64,000 bases of DNA. Origin: Paenibacillus alkaliterrae. Its GTDB lineage: Bacteria > Bacillota > Bacilli > Paenibacillales > Paenibacillaceae. The stretch is taken from positions 1 to 64,000 of the forward strand of contig NZ_JAKGAP010000032.1 in NCBI RefSeq assembly GCF_021532375.1, in the 5' to 3' direction. Shown here in pieces: positions 63,018 to 64,000 of the stretch (its first letter is position 1; each line of letters opens with the position of its first letter). A program made the position numbers and the translations under genes. The notes under the pieces were generated by a model. It saw only the letters and a program-made list of their open reading frames with translations. It was not told the origin of the DNA and ran no database searches.

Positions 63018-64000
63018 TTAAAGCTCTCTTGCCTTGCTGATTTGCTCCGCCATCTCCCGGTGGGAGTCGGTCACTTTGCCGCTCACAGACACTTCCGGAA
63101 CGCCGACGCGCCACCAGGATTCATAGCCGGACGTATTCGTGCCCGGCAGCACTTTAATTTCGATTAGCGTCGTAACCGTTTCCTCGCGGGCTTGCAGCAG
63201 CGCGGCACGCAGCTCCTCAGCCGTGTTCGCCTTATAAGCCTTCGCCCCCATGCTCTGCGCATGGGCGGCGAAGTCCATCTGCATGTAGTCTCCGGCAAGC
63301 CGTCCGCTTTCGGAGTCGCGGTAGCGGAATTCGTTGCCGAAGCCGTCGCTGCCGTGACCGCGCTGCAGGTTATGAATGCATTGGAAGCCGTGGTTGTCGA
63401 ACAGCAGCACCGTCATTTTTTTCCTTTCCTGAAGGCTGGTTACCAGCTCGGAATGAAGCATGAGATAGCTGCCGTCGCCGACGATCGCATAGACGTCGCG
63501 GTCCGGCTCAGCCAATGCCGCGCCGAACGCTCCGCTTATTTCGTAGCCCATACATGAGAAGCCGTATTCCATATGGTAAGTGCGCGGTTCGGTGGAGCGC
63601 CACAGCCGGTGAAGATCTCCGGGCAGGCTGCCTGCGGCGCAGACGATAACATCCGACGGCAGAAGCGTCTCGTTGACGACGCCAAGCGCGCGCGTCTGCG
63701 TCAGCCCTTCATCCGACTCCAGCGCGTACAGCCGGTCGACTTCGCTGTCCCAGTCTGCCTTTAGCTCCGCTAGCTCGGTTTTGCCGTAGCCGCTCCGGTA
63801 ATTCGCTGCTGCCAGCGCTTGATGCAGCGCCGTCAAGCCTTCCCGGGCATCGGCGGTCAACTGCAAGCCGTTCAGCTTCGCCGAATCAAAGCCGCTGACG
63901 TTCAAGTTGACGAACTTTACGTCTTCGCGGCCGAAGGCGGATTTCGACGCGGTCGTGAAATCCGAATACCTTGTGCCGATGCCGATAATAACATCAGCCT
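63018..64000 (-). CDS. iolD: 3D-(3,5/4)-trihydroxycyclohexane-1,2-dione hydrolase (C-terminal part, cut by window edge)
   Basis: The frame enters from the right edge (ADVIIGIGTRYSDF...) and runs to the stop at 63018, about 326 residues. IolD is a thiamine-diphosphate enzyme that opens the ring of the dione. The cofactor motif GDGSYLMLHSELVTSL...DNHG is seen, as is YGFSCMGYEISGAFGAALA. It is the upstream gene of the visible iol operon; more iol genes or the promoter should lie beyond 64,000. Confidence 0.94.
   Translation of the reverse strand, partial: ADVIIGIGTRYSDFTTASKSAFGREDVKFVNLNVSGFDSAKLNGLQLTADAREGLTALHQALAAANYRSGYGKTELAELKADWDSEVDRLYALESDEGLTQTRALGVVNETLLPSDVIVCAAGSLPGDLHRLWRSTEPRTYHMEYGFSCMGYEISGAFGAALAEPDRDVYAIVGDGSYLMLHSELVTSLQERKKMTVLLFDNHGFQCIHNLQRGHGSDGFGNEFRYRDSESGRLAGDYMQMDFAAHAQSMGAKAYKANTAEELRAALLQAREETVTTLIEIKVLPGTNTSGYESWWRVGVPEVSVSGKVTDSHREMAEQISKAREL

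Noticed and set aside
1-64000. tRNA, rRNA, prophage or toxin-antitoxin genes
   Set aside because: Searched by eye for typical motifs; none could be supported.

Overview
The window looks like the chromosome of a Paenibacillus-type soil Firmicute. The evidence is the mix of SLH-anchored secreted enzymes, YesM/YesN two-component pairs, lipoprotein sugar-binding proteins with MalF/MalG or LplB/LplC permeases, DUF5696 and YIP1 proteins, strong AGGAGG-type ribosome sites with frequent GTG/TTG starts, and CcpA (cre)-like boxes. Nearly everything is for uptake and breakdown of plant or microbial carbohydrates. No rRNA, tRNA, CRISPR array or phage module was seen. The assignment is inferred from gene content only.

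Layout. 1-2.6 kb: the end of a sugar permease gene, then a divergent DeoR regulator and a TarJ-like polyol-phosphate dehydrogenase. 2.88-4.68 kb: an IS1182-type insertion sequence. 4.8-24.9 kb (all minus strand): a long fructan locus. It reads from an unusual 946-residue binding protein with N-terminal sugar-binding-like domains, through two permeases, an NHL/TPR membrane protein, a YIP1 protein and a DUF5696 protein, then a second binding protein/permease set, an intracellular GH32 enzyme, and finally a giant secreted GH32 levanase whose cell-wall-anchoring SLH end is cut off by a frameshift and a stop codon. 25-26 kb: repeats and two decayed genes. 26-33.6 kb: a mannoside operon (DUF1861, GH130, ABC importer, PP2C-like phosphatase) with a divergent LacI regulator. 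33.7-38.7 kb: 51-bp repeats and a binding protein-YesM-YesN operon. 38.9-42.8 kb: an alpha/beta hydrolase and a GntR-uxuA-oxidoreductase (mannonate) operon. 42.8-44.3 kb: small housekeeping genes. 44.4-53.5 kb: a second fructan operon (LacI, LplB/LplC-type importer, two GH32 enzymes and a ruined fructokinase). 53.6-56.3 kb: VanW-like, secreted and cold-shock proteins. 56.4-64 kb: a myo-inositol operon (iolD-E-C-A-G-B and a LacI regulator), with iolD cut by the window edge.

How it works together. The secreted levanase would bind and cut levan/inulin outside the cell. Two binding-protein importers would bring oligomers in, and three cytoplasmic GH32 proteins would finish them. None of the four importers here, nor the partial permease at the left edge, carries an ATPase gene, so a shared MsmX-like ATPase elsewhere is expected. 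The second fructan operon has a clear promoter with a cre box and several LacI-type operators.

The most promising lead for an undescribed system is the translationally coupled cassette at 15.9-24.9 kb (binding-protein fusion, two permeases, NHL/TPR, YIP1, DUF5696). Second is the LamG-GH32 protein in which the expected catalytic Asp motif reads MNEPH instead of MNDPNG.
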